From: Lingula anatina
Lineage: Eukaryota; Brachiopoda; Lingulata; Lingulida; Lingulidae
Direction: 5' to 3'
Assembly (NCBI RefSeq): GCF_001039355.2
Contig: NW_019775515.1
Coordinates: forward strand, 126,985 to 147,604
Length of the DNA stretch: 20,620 nucleotides
Shown: one piece after another, positions 16,801-20,620 of the stretch
How positions within the stretch are numbered: position 1 is the first letter of the stretch
How the letters are laid out: every line of letters begins with the position of its first letter
Program-made: the position numbers and the translations under genes
The notes under the pieces: model-generated
What the model saw: the letters and a program-made list of their open reading frames with translations, nothing else
Databases searched by the model: none
Told to the model about the DNA's origin: nothing

Positions 16801-18343
16801 CAATATGGCGGCTACCTTTCTTGCTATCCATACCGCCAGACGGCAACGTAGACTACGACATTTTCATAAAAGGCAGAATCTATTAGAATATACACACGAT
16901 GATGCAATTTACGAGAGGTTGCGCCTAGCTGTGACAAAAAGAGCGGCAAAAAGGTGGTGGAGATCCTTTACGACGACCTCAAAGCAGACGTTCTTATGCA
17001 TTTCCAGCCACCAAAAATTGGAGAGTTAGTGCTTTCGTGACACTTTTACACAAGAGTTCCACTTCCGGCAGACGGTTTCAAGACTACGGTGAGTAACGAG
17101 AGAACTAACGACCGAACTTTACGACTGAACTTAGCGATAAGTTAACTACTGCTTCGTGAAACACCCCTCGAAAATTGCTAAGTTTGCTCGTTAGCGAGGT
17201 AGTTCAGTAGTTAATTGTTCTAAATAACTACTGCTTTGTGAAACCGGCCCCTGGCTTACTGCTTCAGTTGGCAACAAGATTACATGAGATTTAAATAAAT
17301 CCATGAAAAAGATTGTAAAAAATCTTAATCCTTTATACTAGAGGCTGACATGAACTGTGGTATCACCATGCTCCAACTTGAAGAAGGAACTAACGGGACC
17401 ATGGTGGACGTCATTTACTTCAAGTTTGATGCTGAGACCAACAAATCACATCAGATCACCATCTGGCCAGCAGACAATAATGCCACCCTGCAAGTTTACC
17501 TAAAAGCCAATGCCAGGCCCAGCAAAGAAGAGGTATGCTGCTAAATAGGTGCTTTTCTGTGTGACAAAATATAGTTCTGATAAATTTTTAATATTTTTTC
17601 ACAGAAAAGTTCTTTTTGAAGTAAGTTATGTGGTCAATTATTGTTGAAACATTAGTATTAAATAGCTAGTAGCTAAGTATTTTTTTTAAGTATGCAGAAA
17701 TTTAAAAGGATAACAACTGTTAATTTTGGTAAAAAAATGAATATTCCTGGGGTAAATGACAATTTTTCCATACTTTCCAATGGTTAATGAATCCATTTCT
17801 ACATTCAAAGTTAGTCCCTGTTTTTTTCTAAAAGGATTTTTTTTTTCTTCTTTTTTTGTAATATAATCTCTTAACAGTTTATTACAGAGTATAGCTATCT
17901 ATGGAGGTCACGTGATCCAATGACAAGCACAAATTTCAGAATAATTACTATAACTGCCGTTTTTGTGGTAAAATAGAATAAATTAGATTTCTGAGTTATT
18001 TACAATGTATTTATTGTGAAATATAGAGCTCACATGAAGAGTTGTTATCCCTTTAATCACCTCAAAAGCATAGCACAAAAATGTAATAAATCAGTGAGTA
18101 ATTAATTACTGTTCAGTTACAATTAAATTATGTGAGGACTCATTTAATTTTTTCCTAATTGATTAATTTCCCAGATCTCAAACAGCACTACAGTTATCCC
18201 TGTTCCCGAGGAGATGCGTTATCGTCATGGCAACCAAAGTGCCAGTGGCTATGTTTTGTTTGTCCCAGAAAATGAAACCACTGAGGCAGACACTGTATAT
18301 TACATGGGAATCATTTTATTTAATACCAGTGATTCTGAGAACA
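683..18343 (+). CDS. Polycystin-1/REJ-family mosaic receptor, 16 internal exons (partial gene)
   Basis: This gene-level entry joins the 16 exons listed separately below. The joined coding sequence is 2406 bases, enters and leaves in phase 1, and reads 801 full codons without a stop. The modules are, by residue counted from the first complete codon (685-687): sushi/CCP 1-55, TSP type 1 56-115, EGF-like 116-157, REJ about 158-394, then 395-801, a helical and then beta-rich region with many N-x-S/T sites. Polycystin-1, PKD1L and PKDREJ proteins are known to carry REJ, then GAIN/GPS, PLAT and 11 membrane helices; none of the latter lies in this window. The predicted stretch is extracellular. A sushi-TSP1-EGF front end differs from the PKD-repeat front of vertebrate polycystin-1, so orthology to a named PKD1-like gene is open. 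No start codon, promoter or polyA site is visible; the gene runs beyond both edges. Confidence is high for the gene and family, lower for the exact paralogue. Confidence 0.85.
905..1427 (-). mobile_element. LINE retrotransposon 3' fragment (C-terminal end of ORF2 plus 3' UTR)
   Basis: On the minus strand, 1427 down to 1146 reads a 93-residue frame. Its pattern CKLC, then VEDEFHLLLEC, resembles the Cys-rich zinc-ribbon-like tail that follows reverse transcriptase in many invertebrate APE-type LINEs. The catalytic RT and endonuclease are missing, so the copy is 5' truncated near 1395-1427. Below 1146 the minus strand holds an AT-rich 3' UTR that ends near 905-950 with AATAAA-like signals. It lies antisense in intron 1 of the receptor gene. 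The clade is not assigned. Confidence 0.6.
1428..1850. other. Intron 1 spacer
   Basis: AT-rich intron sequence between the LINE fragment and the next TIR element. I see no coding region, RNA gene or clear repeat in it. Confidence 0.4.
2022..2345. repeat. Diverged direct duplication inside the TIR element
   Basis: Segments 2022-2135 and 2223-2345 align along their length. Shared stretches are GCTCTCA(A/G)AATATTAA, a run of TAAAAAA with TCATG, AGATATGCT and ACCAAATCTAT. The two copies are separated by the AT microsatellite. Confidence 0.6.
2149..2195. repeat. (AT)n microsatellite
   Basis: About 47 bases of uninterrupted AT dinucleotide, between the two internal copies of the TIR element's duplication. 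Confidence 0.95.
2848..3204. other. Intron 1 spacer
   Basis: AT-rich intron between the TIR element and the TA microsatellite. No gene, RNA or element is recognised. Confidence 0.4.
3205..3255. repeat. (TA)n microsatellite forming the acceptor region of exon 2
   Basis: About 51 bases of TA dinucleotide run to within four bases of the splice acceptor (CCAG at 3256-3259). It stands where a polypyrimidine tract is normally found. Confidence 0.95.
3260..3439 (+). CDS. Exon 2: thrombospondin type 1 repeat
   Basis: The exon is 180 bases, phase 1 to 1, exactly one TSP1 module. It shows the layered Trp pattern (SWLAWGAWGDC), the CSALCGTG motif of group 1 TSP1 repeats, and six Cys in all (GDC, ALCG, RTC, ALCT, ATC, QIC). 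N-glycosylation sites NRT and NST are present. The acceptor is CCAG at 3256-3259, directly after a long TA run with almost no pyrimidine tract. The donor is GTATTT at 3440. TSP1 repeats bind matrix or partner proteins. The module follows the sushi exon in frame. Confidence 0.9.
3706..3832 (+). CDS. Exon 3: short Cys-rich EGF-like module
   Basis: The exon is 127 bases, entering in phase 1 and leaving in phase 2. The acceptor is TTTCAG ending at 3705; the donor AG/GTGATT is at 3833. The reading CSTMNCLGLC, eight residues, then YCVCP, has the C-x4-C-x3-C-x8-C-x-C spacing of a small EGF-like domain. A sixth Cys is not in this exon; the first Cys of the next exon (RCTGQC) could serve. Without this exon the TSP1 exon (phase 1 out) could not join exon 4 (phase 2 in), which strongly supports it. 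The EGF label itself is tentative. Confidence 0.7.
3935..4444 (+). repeat. 74-bp tandem duplication across the exon 4 acceptor
   Basis: Units start at 4251, 4325 and 4399, exactly 74 bases apart. Each holds the acceptor TTTCTCTAG and the first 46 bases of exon 4. A worn half-copy at 3935-3990 is cut off by the MITE. Only the last unit continues into the full exon. Using the acceptor at 4325 and reading on shifts the frame and meets a TAG in exon 4 near 4446. Confidence 0.85.
3991..4243. mobile_element. Palindromic MITE, copy 1
   Basis: A 253-base foldback element. The left end (GGACTGGGTTCCCA) pairs with the right end (CTGGGAATGG), and the inverted similarity continues inward over TCGATCCATCTCCAAGG against its partner TTGATCTATCTACAAGG and beyond, toward a centre near 4110. 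It sits inside the first, degenerate copy of the 74-bp acceptor repeat. TCTCTT (3985-3990) and TCTCTA (4244-4249) flank it as a likely target duplication. A second copy lies at 13846-14100. Confidence 0.7.
4399..4625 (+). CDS. Exon 4: start of the REJ module
   Basis: The exon is 227 bases, phase 2 to 1. The acceptor is TTTCTCTAG at 4390-4398; the donor GTAAGT is at 4626. It reads RCTGQCKLSDPGAKVSLEA, then VCYHC and the Y-x-W stretch DYLWDL. This resembles the first beta-sandwich repeat of REJ modules (a short C-x-x-C followed by Y-x-W, then a GLSIKPGVL and GELYQV type edge strand). An NTT glycosylation site is present. REJ modules occur in polycystin-1 relatives and in sea urchin sperm receptors for egg jelly. 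Confidence 0.8.
4751..4880 (+). repeat. 56-bp tandem duplication across the exon 5 acceptor
   Basis: Two near-identical units start at 4782 and 4838 (acceptor TGTCTGTAG plus the first 40 or so exon bases). A partial third copy of the shared GTCTACATCATGT part precedes them at 4754. If the first acceptor (4781) were used and read through, the second unit's TAG (4835-4837) would be an in-frame stop, so 4838 is the working exon start. Confidence 0.85.
4838..5053 (+). CDS. Exon 5: REJ module core
   Basis: The exon is 216 bases, phase 1 to 1; the acceptor TAG ends at 4837 and the donor GTAACT is at 5054. This is the most diagnostic REJ exon. PSPGICTVSPSTGFEIVTNF followed by SVNCSGFID and YNYHF matches the family pattern of a glycine-rich G-x-C-x-V-x-P, a hydrophobic strand, then C-S-G-(W/F)-x-D and an alternating Y-x-Y strand. 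N-glycosylation sites NFS, NCS and NQS are present. I chose the second of two duplicated acceptors because the first leads to an in-frame stop. Confidence 0.88.
5054..5382. other. Intron 5
   Basis: A 329-base intron with donor GTAACT and acceptor TTTTCCTCAG. Nothing else is recognised. Confidence 0.7.
5383..5528 (+). CDS. Exon 6: REJ module, later strands
   Basis: The exon is 146 bases, phase 1 to 0. It reads GVLLGSSSGGYIHISAL, then GEVRVHVVNEDGMKTVVTST, a glycine-rich loop followed by an Ig-like strand pair common in REJ modules (x-V-x-V-x-V-x-D/N-x-x-G). The acceptor is TTTTCCTCAG ending at 5382; the donor GTATGT is at 5529. The last 59 exon bases plus the first 29 intron bases are the founder copy of an 87-bp repeat that continues downstream with further donor sites. 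Confidence 0.85.
5922..6640 (-). mobile_element. LINE 3' UTR remnant
   Basis: On the minus strand the segment ends with TTGAATC units (5971-5985), a 3' microsatellite tail found in CR1/L2-type LINEs. AATAAA-like AT-rich sequence lies just before it, and a T-rich run (5899-5921) beyond it. No reverse transcriptase frame survives, so only a 3' UTR can be proposed, and its upstream limit is a guess. A 21-base G run (6292-6312) interrupts it. Confidence 0.4.
6292..6312. repeat. Poly-G run
   Basis: Twenty-one consecutive G on the + strand. It could form a quadruplex, and its length is prone to sequencing error. Confidence 0.9.
6647..6861 (-). repeat. 3' LTR of the miniature element
   Basis: It aligns with 7877-8102 over its whole length, sharing for example CATCACGAATCAAATCACTC and TTCATTCAAATGTCAAGTCA. 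Its start is set by the adjoining purine tract at 6862-6872. Confidence 0.75.
7041..7651 (-). pseudogene. gag zinc-knuckle and retropepsin remnants
   Basis: Three overlapping minus-strand frames cover this stretch, so the coding region is broken by frameshifts. The upstream frame (7651-7457) is gag-like but has no diagnostic motif. The middle frame (7479-7258) ends in HGTLDHFAKVCKTE, a worn CCHC knuckle. The last (7346-7041) reads SVLPDSGAYCNIIDENTW, where DSG corresponds to the aspartic protease active-site D-S/T-G followed by the usual hydrophobic I-I. Coding stops about 170 bases before the purine tract, so everything after protease has been deleted. Confidence 0.6.
7877..8102 (-). repeat. 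5' LTR of the miniature element
   Basis: On the minus strand it ends with ATCAACA immediately before the primer-binding region. It is slightly longer than the 3' copy because of small indels. Confidence 0.75.
8533..9200. mobile_element. Unclassified insertion in the last 87-bp repeat copy
   Basis: A repeat copy starts at about 8503 and stops after CAATGGTATG at 8532. Its remaining end (CTTCCACTGTCCAGGTATGT) appears at 9202. The roughly 670 bases between are unrelated to the repeat, have a 12-base G run (8629-8640 region) and higher local GC near 8640-8690, and code for nothing I recognise. An N at 9201 marks the right junction, so part of this could be an assembly effect. Confidence 0.5.
9408..9437. 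repeat. (TCATA)n microsatellite
   Basis: About five to six TCATA units, preceded by looser TTTTATGTATCA repeats from 9366. It lies just upstream of the exon 7 acceptor. Confidence 0.85.
9455..9575 (+). CDS. Exon 7: end of the REJ module
   Basis: The exon is 121 bases, phase 0 to 1. The acceptor is TTCTGTTTAAG ending at 9454; the donor GTGCTG is at 9576. It reads VRPLSDNPDFVDSDV, then FLEEITGDRNGFLWTAVREG. The acidic and helical character with a leading V fits the transition from the last REJ strand to a helix (joined to TVQ of exon 6). No Cys or glycosylation site is present. The intron before it is the 3.9-kb nested-repeat intron. Confidence 0.8.
9662..9935 (+). repeat. About 92-bp tandem duplication across the exon 8 acceptor
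   Basis: The acceptor and exon start (TTTTAG then CTGTTCTACAGCTGGTT) occur at 9710, 9803 and 9894, giving units of 93 and 91 bases. Each includes the intron 3' end with CTGTG(A/C)TATTTGCTTTTAG or a close form. Only the third continues into exon 8. Reading on from the second acceptor leads to a TGA within the third unit. Confidence 0.85.
9894..9976 (+). CDS. Exon 8: helical segment after REJ
   Basis: The exon is 83 bases, phase 1 to 0. It reads VLQLVEAISSLLNSGTENLP then DSKRREQ, an amphipathic helix with regular Leu spacing, as found at the start of the helical subdomain A of GAIN domains in polycystin-1 relatives. The acceptor is TTTGCTTTTAG ending at 9893, the last of three duplicated acceptors. 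The donor is GTAAAT at 9977. Confidence 0.8.
9977..10324. other. Intron 8
   Basis: A 348-base AT-rich intron, from GTAAAT to TCTTCCACAG. Short ATGATGATTG repeats lie near 10115-10145. Nothing else is recognised. Confidence 0.7.
10325..10450 (+). CDS. Exon 9: helical segment of the GAIN-like region
   Basis: The exon is 126 bases, phase 0 to 0 (42 codons). It reads IRSDMMEAVGNLTIDSLSTA, then AAETLAKLTEHTTEITAHSQ. The pattern R-x-x-x-(M/L)-x-x-x-V-x-x-L, then a Q-x-A-x-x-L-x-x-L-T helix, is the same as in polycystin-1-like proteins after REJ. One NLT glycosylation site is present. Both splice sites are strong (TCTTCCACAG; GTACTG at 10451). Confidence 0.85.
10622..10874. repeat. Degenerate TGCAAACT minisatellite with a poly-T end
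   Basis: From 10622 to about 10838 the words TGCAAACT, TTGCAAGAA and GCTGCAAA recur every 10-25 bases. The array ends in 34 consecutive T (10841-10874). It borders the TA-flanked MITE that follows. Confidence 0.7.
10895..11518. mobile_element. TA-flanked MITE (Tc1/mariner-like)
   Basis: The left end GACTTGCCCTTCAAGAAATC (10897 on) and the right end, read inverted from 11516, GACTCGCCCTTCAAGAAATC, are near-identical and each is flanked by TA (10895-10896, 11517-11518). The right end carries the CTTCAAGAAATCGACG word twice. A third related copy with an extra ACCGGAAGTGCG lies inside at 11104-11134. The 620-base body has no transposase, so this is a non-autonomous element. Assignment rests on the TA duplication only. 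Confidence 0.7.
11743..12960. mobile_element. TTAA-flanked non-autonomous element, long copy (piggyBac-like)
   Basis: TTAA at 11743-11746 and at 12957-12960 flank terminal inverted repeats AGTCATAATAACTCTTC and AGCAATAATAACTCTTC. TTAA target duplication is the hallmark of piggyBac-type elements. The 1.2-kb body contains an N (12530) and no recognisable transposase. Its two ends align with a 347-base version at 17706-18052, so the two copies differ by an internal deletion or insertion. Confidence 0.7.
13087..13178 (+). CDS. Exon 10: helical segment of the GAIN-like region
   Basis: The exon is 92 bases, phase 0 to 2. It reads TSGMDTVERVSQVLSSGQTN then ATFTEVEDTA. The acceptor is ATTCTTCAG ending at 13086; a second AG seven bases later would shift the frame to an early stop. 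The donor is GTAAGC at 13179. The pattern V-x-x-V-x-x-V-L is helical, and one NAT glycosylation site is present. It lies 2.6 kb after exon 9, across the two transposons. Confidence 0.8.
13256..13628. mobile_element. GTTTCACAAAG-type element, truncated copy
   Basis: It aligns with 19895-20285 over its whole length, sharing TCACAAAGAATCTTAAATCC, GACTAGCTTGAGCTG, CTTACCATAGTC, ACAAAGTTTGTTTTTGA and CAACTTCAAAGTAACAGT. It lacks the right half and the inverted right end of that copy. It stops about 53 bases before the exon 11 acceptor, so the 3' end of intron 10 is mostly transposon. Confidence 0.75.
13682..13787 (+). CDS. Exon 11: glycosylated helical segment
   Basis: The exon is 106 bases, phase 2 to 0. 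It reads MILQSTSNLLNATMEESREV, then NITNMTQLEEVKVQK. Three N-glycosylation sites (NAT, NIT, NMT) lie in 12 residues. The acceptor is TTATTATTCAG ending at 13681; the donor GTGAGA is at 13788. The split Thr codon (AC from exon 10, T here) fits. Confidence 0.82.
13846..14100. mobile_element. Palindromic MITE, copy 2
   Basis: Read on the minus strand it aligns with 3991-4243 throughout: GACTGGGTTCCCA, then TCGATCCATCTCCAAGG, GGTTTC, a central GATAATTAATTACC-type motif (here GAGAATTAATTACC) and CTGGGAATGGTC. CTTAG occurs on both sides as a possible target duplication. No coding content. Confidence 0.7.
14329..14445. repeat. Minisatellite, 22-24 bp units
   Basis: About five units of the type AACAACCAGCAAGATCAACC, AACAATCAGCAACATCAATC, with small changes. 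It lies in intron 11, inside an open frame with no protein-like features. Confidence 0.75.
14678..14797 (+). CDS. Exon 12: helical to strand transition of the GAIN-like region
   Basis: The exon is 120 bases, phase 0 to 0 (40 codons). It reads TRYIANKALSVISTISDTVL, then AKQVPGEEPTVIATKTFSVK. A helix is followed by a G/P-rich turn and a strand, as expected where helical subdomain A meets the beta-rich subdomain B of a GAIN domain. The acceptor is CCTCTTGCAG ending at 14677; the donor is GTAAGT at 14798. Confidence 0.85.
14798..15329. other. Intron 12
   Basis: A 532-base AT-rich intron. I see no element or conserved block beyond its splice sites (GTAAGT; GTGTTTTAG). Confidence 0.7.
15330..15512 (+). 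CDS. Exon 13: GAIN-like region
   Basis: The exon is 183 bases, phase 0 to 0 (61 codons). It starts CQKLDLDTMSSSQQLQVPQV and continues through GNDETPPCMVGSFVLHSVQD to NKNISSAVNLQ. Two Cys may pair, and one NIS glycosylation site is present. The acceptor is TGTTTTAG ending at 15329; the donor GTACTA is at 15513. An internal CTGCAG/GTAAAT-like site (15510 region upstream) looks like an acceptor but is in-frame coding. Confidence 0.82.
15962..15993. repeat. (GT)n followed by poly-G
   Basis: Nine or so GT units run into 13 G. Confidence 0.9.
16131..16155. repeat. (TTTA)n microsatellite at the exon 14 acceptor
   Basis: Six TTTA units end at TCAG (16155-16158). The repeat supplies the pyrimidine-rich tract of the acceptor. 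Confidence 0.9.
16159..16309 (+). CDS. Exon 14: beta-rich part before the GPS
   Basis: The exon is 151 bases, phase 0 to 1. It reads MFYMPENPFTWDVSAQDVTS, then CFGLEMTVDGARSQLEWLPE and VDIYIPVG. The NPF-x-W and the closing (I/V)x-(I/V)P(V/I) are typical of polycystin-1-like proteins in the segment where a strand leads to a P-x-x-x-P turn. The acceptor is TTTATCAG ending at 16158; the donor GTAAGG is at 16310. Confidence 0.87.
16563..17251. mobile_element. Harbinger-like non-autonomous DNA element
   Basis: The left end GAGCCGGTTTCACAAAGCAG and the inverted right end GGGCCGGTTTCACAAAGCAG are almost identical; similarity continues as GTAGTTA and then AGCGA/TAGCGA words. Subterminal copies (GCCGTTTCATGAAGCAATCG and its inverse CTGCTTCGTGAAACACC) make a second inner pair. 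CTGG occurs at both outer edges. The interior carries a short frame resembling a transposase start. Confidence 0.65.
16803..17029 (+). pseudogene. PIF/Harbinger transposase N-terminal remnant
   Basis: From ATG at 16805 the frame reads MAATFLAIHTARRQRRLRHF, then HKRQNLLEYTHDDAIYERLR. HARBI1-type transposases start with a basic run followed by R-x-F-x-x-R-x-N-x-L-x-x-x-x-D-x-x-(I/L)-x-x-R-(F/L)-R, which this follows. The following DDE catalytic domain is missing; the frame ends at 17029 inside the element. It may be an internally deleted transposase gene. No database comparison was possible, so the match is by eye. Confidence 0.45.
17342..17532 (+). CDS. Exon 15: strand-rich segment before the GPS
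   Basis: The exon is 191 bases, phase 1 to 0. It reads EADMNCGITMLQLEEGTN, with GTMVDVIYFKFDAETNKSHQ and ITIWPADNNATLQVYLKANA following. Strands alternate hydrophobic and polar residues, with N-glycosylation sites NGT, NKS and NAT. The acceptor is TTTATACTAG ending at 17341; the donor GTATGC is at 17533. Intron 14 before it holds the Harbinger-like element. Confidence 0.85.
17702..18056. mobile_element. TTAA-flanked non-autonomous element, short copy
   Basis: TTAA at 17702-17705 and 18053-18056 flank inverted ends AAGGATAACAACTGTT and AGGGATAACAACTCTT. The body aligns with the first and the last parts of the long copy (11747-12956): CCAATGG, CATTCAAAGTTA, ATCTCTTAA and later TGACAAGCACA, GGTAAAATA, TTTACAATGTATTT. 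It lies in intron 15. Confidence 0.7.
18175..18343 (+). CDS. Exon 16: segment before the GPS
   Basis: The exon is 169 bases, phase 0 to 1. It reads ISNSTTVIPVPEEMRYRHGN, then ASGYVLFVPENETTEADTVY and MGIILFNTSDSEN. The strand Y-x-L-F-V-P followed by Y-Y-M-G-I-I-L-F resembles the paired strands found shortly before the GPS in polycystin-1-like proteins. Glycosylation sites include NST, NQS, NET and NTS. The acceptor is TTAATTTCCCAG ending at 18174; the donor GTGAGT is at 18344. Confidence 0.87.
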
Positions 18344-18472
18344 GTGAGTAGGAACAGAACAGTGATTTAAAAAAAAATTGATTTTCATTATTGTGGACTT
18401 TTACTAATTCTTAATTTTACAAGTTCATTTAAAATATATATTGCATTTAATTATACATTGTATTATGTACAG

Positions 18473-18555
18473 ATGTGTCTGTACATATAGCCATCACCTG
18501 CGTCTGTCATCACCATCGTCATTGTCAGCGTGCACTTTCACCGATAACTCAATAA
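18473..18555 (+). CDS. Candidate exon 17 or early-stop segment
   Basis: An acceptor TATTATGTACAG ends at 18472. In the required phase it reads NVSVHIAITCVCHHHRH and meets TAA at 18553-18555. NVSVHIAIT could be the next strand after exon 16, but the His/Cys-rich rest and the lack of a good donor (only GTGCAC at 18530) argue against a normal exon. It could be a read-through or alternative end; I rate it low. Confidence 0.2.
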
Positions 18556-19894
18556 GTGGAAACATGTATTATCTTTTGTCTTCAAACTTATGGAACTGAT
18601 GAATATTAATAAAATACAGGTCAAGTTCGAAATCAGCTTGATCGGACAATTTTTAGAAAAGTTATGCAGCTTTTTTTCCTTTTTTCAGGATATATGCAAC
18701 ACTGATAACACATTTCAAGGAAAACCCATAGGCCTCTTGCACAGAAATAATTAATATAACTAAAATACAGATTGAGTTTGAAAACCAGCTTGATCGGTTC
18801 AATTTTGATGAAGTTATGCCTTTTTATGTATATGAGTGTTTTTTTTTTTCCTCAGAGTCAATTCTTAGGCATGTTAACAGTCTCATTATTGAACTAATTA
18901 GATACCTTAAAGTGTTCTTTTGACATTTTCTGCATCTTAGCAACATTGTTAGAAAATGTTATAAATTATAATGATGGTAAACCTGTTATTGTGTAATGAA
19001 GTGTCAAAAATGGATATAAATTCTCATCTTTACAGTTTGTCAGATTCAATCACTATGTTCAGAATCTCACAATGGAGCAAACTGGACATTTAAAATTGTT
19101 GTATTGATATTTTACCTATTTCAGCAATTTTCTTAGTTGATTATATAAAAACGACAATAAATTGATAATTTTGTTTTATGTAAAACAGGTGTTGAAAATG
19201 GAAATTCATTTCTGTACAGTTATCTCTTGTTTATATTTTGGCATTTTTAAGGTGTGACTTTAAACTTCCATGGGCTTGAAGAACTTTGCAAGTCACATTT
19301 TCTGAATGTCCATGACACTTCTATTTTATTGTTAAGGATTAGTGGTGATTATGCTGTTAAGCATTATGTAATATTACAACAAAATTGAAGAAAACCCTGT
19401 TTTGGGCACTGCCTCCTTTGTGACCATTTAGGGAAAACCCTGTCACTTACACTTCTTGAACTTACAGGAAAGAAGCATAAGACTAAAATGCTGCCCGAGT
19501 TGGAAAAGCAGTCTTTTTGGCTTTGTTTTACATTTTGTGAATTTTTTATCTTTCACATATTGGCATTTTGAATGTGGGTTTTGAACACCCACGGGCATGT
19601 ATTAAGCCCAGTGGTAATCAAATTTTCTACATGTCCTTGTTGTTAATAGTATATAATTAAAAATTGGTGGTAATTATACAGTTAATCCTTATGTAATATT
19701 GAATAAAAATTGACAAAAAAATCTACTTCGTTCACCAAAGAAAACTTTTTTTTTTTAACTTACAAGAATGATTCTTAGGATTGACATATAGGATTATTGA
19801 ATTTTTATTGAATTTATGCAATTTTTTGTGAAATTTTTATTTTTCTCATTCTGGCATTATATGAGTGTGAAAAATAAATGCTCAATGGACCTGG
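18556..19894. other. Intron with degenerate internal duplications
   Basis: No exon is recognised. Two old duplications can be seen: 18610-18672 against 18763-18825 (shared AAATACAG, CAGCTTGATCGG, AAGTTATGC), and 19238-19400 against 19558-19718 (shared TTGGCATTTT, GGGC, TCCATG or TCCTTG, GTGGTGATTAT or GTGGTAATTAT, TATGTAATATT). They may be parts of an old transposon, but none can be named. Confidence 0.5.
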
Positions 19895-20620
19895 CCCCTG
19901 TTTCACAAAGAATCTTAAATCCGTAGTCGACTAGCTTGAGCTGGGTGGCCTAGCTAGGTCGACTTAGCTGCAGTCGACTAGGAGTGTTTCACAAAGAATC
20001 TAACATCTTAGCTTGGCGTGCTTACCATAGTCGAGGCGCACAAGAAACTCTTCAAGAAAAGGAGGTGTAAAATATCAAAAGTTTCACAAGACATGACGTT
20101 TCATGGCCTCTTTCGGCCGAGAACGAACGTTTATCAACAGTAAAAATCAGCCAAAACAGAAACAAAGTTTGTTTTTGAACTTTACTGATTAGTTTAACTT
20201 TGATACAACTTCAAAGTAACAGTTAAACATTAGCTTGTCGTGGAACACTACTGAGAGACGTCTAGCGGTCAAAAACATAAACAAACACGCGATCTGCTGG
20301 GTAAAGTGGAATTTTATTTTTTATTTTAATATTCCATAAATGTCAGTGCTATTCAAGGATATTATAACACAATATCTTGAAGGAGGTATGTTCTTTCCAA
20401 ATTTTTGTTGTTTATGCTCTCATTTACCGAGTTTTAGTTGAGCTTGCCGACTTAAGTCTCCTCCCGAGGAGGCTTGACATCGTCGACTTACAGCTAAGAA
20501 AAAAACGACGTAAGCGACCTTTTAGATTCTTTGTGAAACGGGACTTAGTGACGTAACGACTTAATTACGTTGGTAACCAAGCCCTAAGTCAGGGAAACCG
20601 ACTTAAGTTTTTTTGTGAAA
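19895..20620. mobile_element. GTTTCACAAAG-type DNA element, long copy reaching the window edge
   Basis: The left end GCCCCTGTTTCACAAAGAAT and the right part, read inverted (GTCCCGTTTCACAAAGAATC at about 20543 and a second TTTCACAAAAAAAC from 20620), are inverted repeats. The word TTTCACAAAGAATCT is also repeated 86 bases inside the left end. Palindromic GTCGAC and CTAGCTAG words are frequent. The 5' half matches 13256-13628. No transposase frame is seen. The element may continue past the window. Confidence 0.7.

Overview
This window is a stretch of an invertebrate nuclear genome. It is AT-rich, has short exons separated by repeat-filled introns, standard GT-AG splice sites and many small transposons. 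The repeat style (foldback and TIR miniature elements starting GTTTCACAAAG, TTAA-flanked MITEs, a LINE tail of TTGAATC units) suggests a lophotrochozoan, most likely a bivalve mollusc. That assignment is an inference and has not been tested by search.

One gene spans almost the whole window on the + strand. I resolve 16 consecutive exons (683-850, 3260-3439, 3706-3832, 4399-4625, 4838-5053, 5383-5528, 9455-9575, 9894-9976, 10325-10450, 13087-13178, 13682-13787, 14678-14797, 15330-15512, 16159-16309, 17342-17532, 18175-18343). Every intron phase agrees with its neighbours. Together they give 2406 coding bases (801 codons plus a split codon at each end) with no stop. In order, the product carries a sushi/CCP module, a thrombospondin type 1 repeat, a short EGF-like Cys-rich module, a REJ (receptor for egg jelly) module, and a long N-glycosylated region of the kind that precedes the GPS cleavage site in polycystin-1/PKDREJ proteins. 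The start of the gene and the GPS, PLAT and membrane part lie outside the window.

The introns are where most of the unusual structure sits. (1) Four exons have tandem duplications that run across a splice site and copy exon edge plus intron edge together: 74-bp units at the exon 4 acceptor, 56-bp at the exon 5 acceptor, 87-bp at the exon 6 donor, about 92-bp at the exon 8 acceptor. These leave decoy splice sites in series. (2) Intron 6 (5529-9454) is a nest: the 87-bp donor repeats were invaded by a foldback element (5648-8414), which holds a LINE 3' remnant and a miniature Ty3/Gypsy-like LTR element (6647-8102, minus strand). A second unclassified insertion (about 8533-9200) interrupts another repeat copy. 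(3) Other elements are a LINE C-terminal fragment (905-1427, minus), a TIR element (1851-2847), a palindromic MITE present twice (3991-4243, 13846-14100), a TA-flanked MITE (10895-11518), a TTAA-flanked element in a long and a short version (11743-12960, 17702-18056), a Harbinger-like element with a transposase N-terminal remnant (16563-17251), and a repeat seen as a 5' part (13256-13628) and a longer copy (19895-20620).

No bacterial operon, RNA gene or CRISPR array is seen. Single undetermined bases occur at 9201 and 12530.
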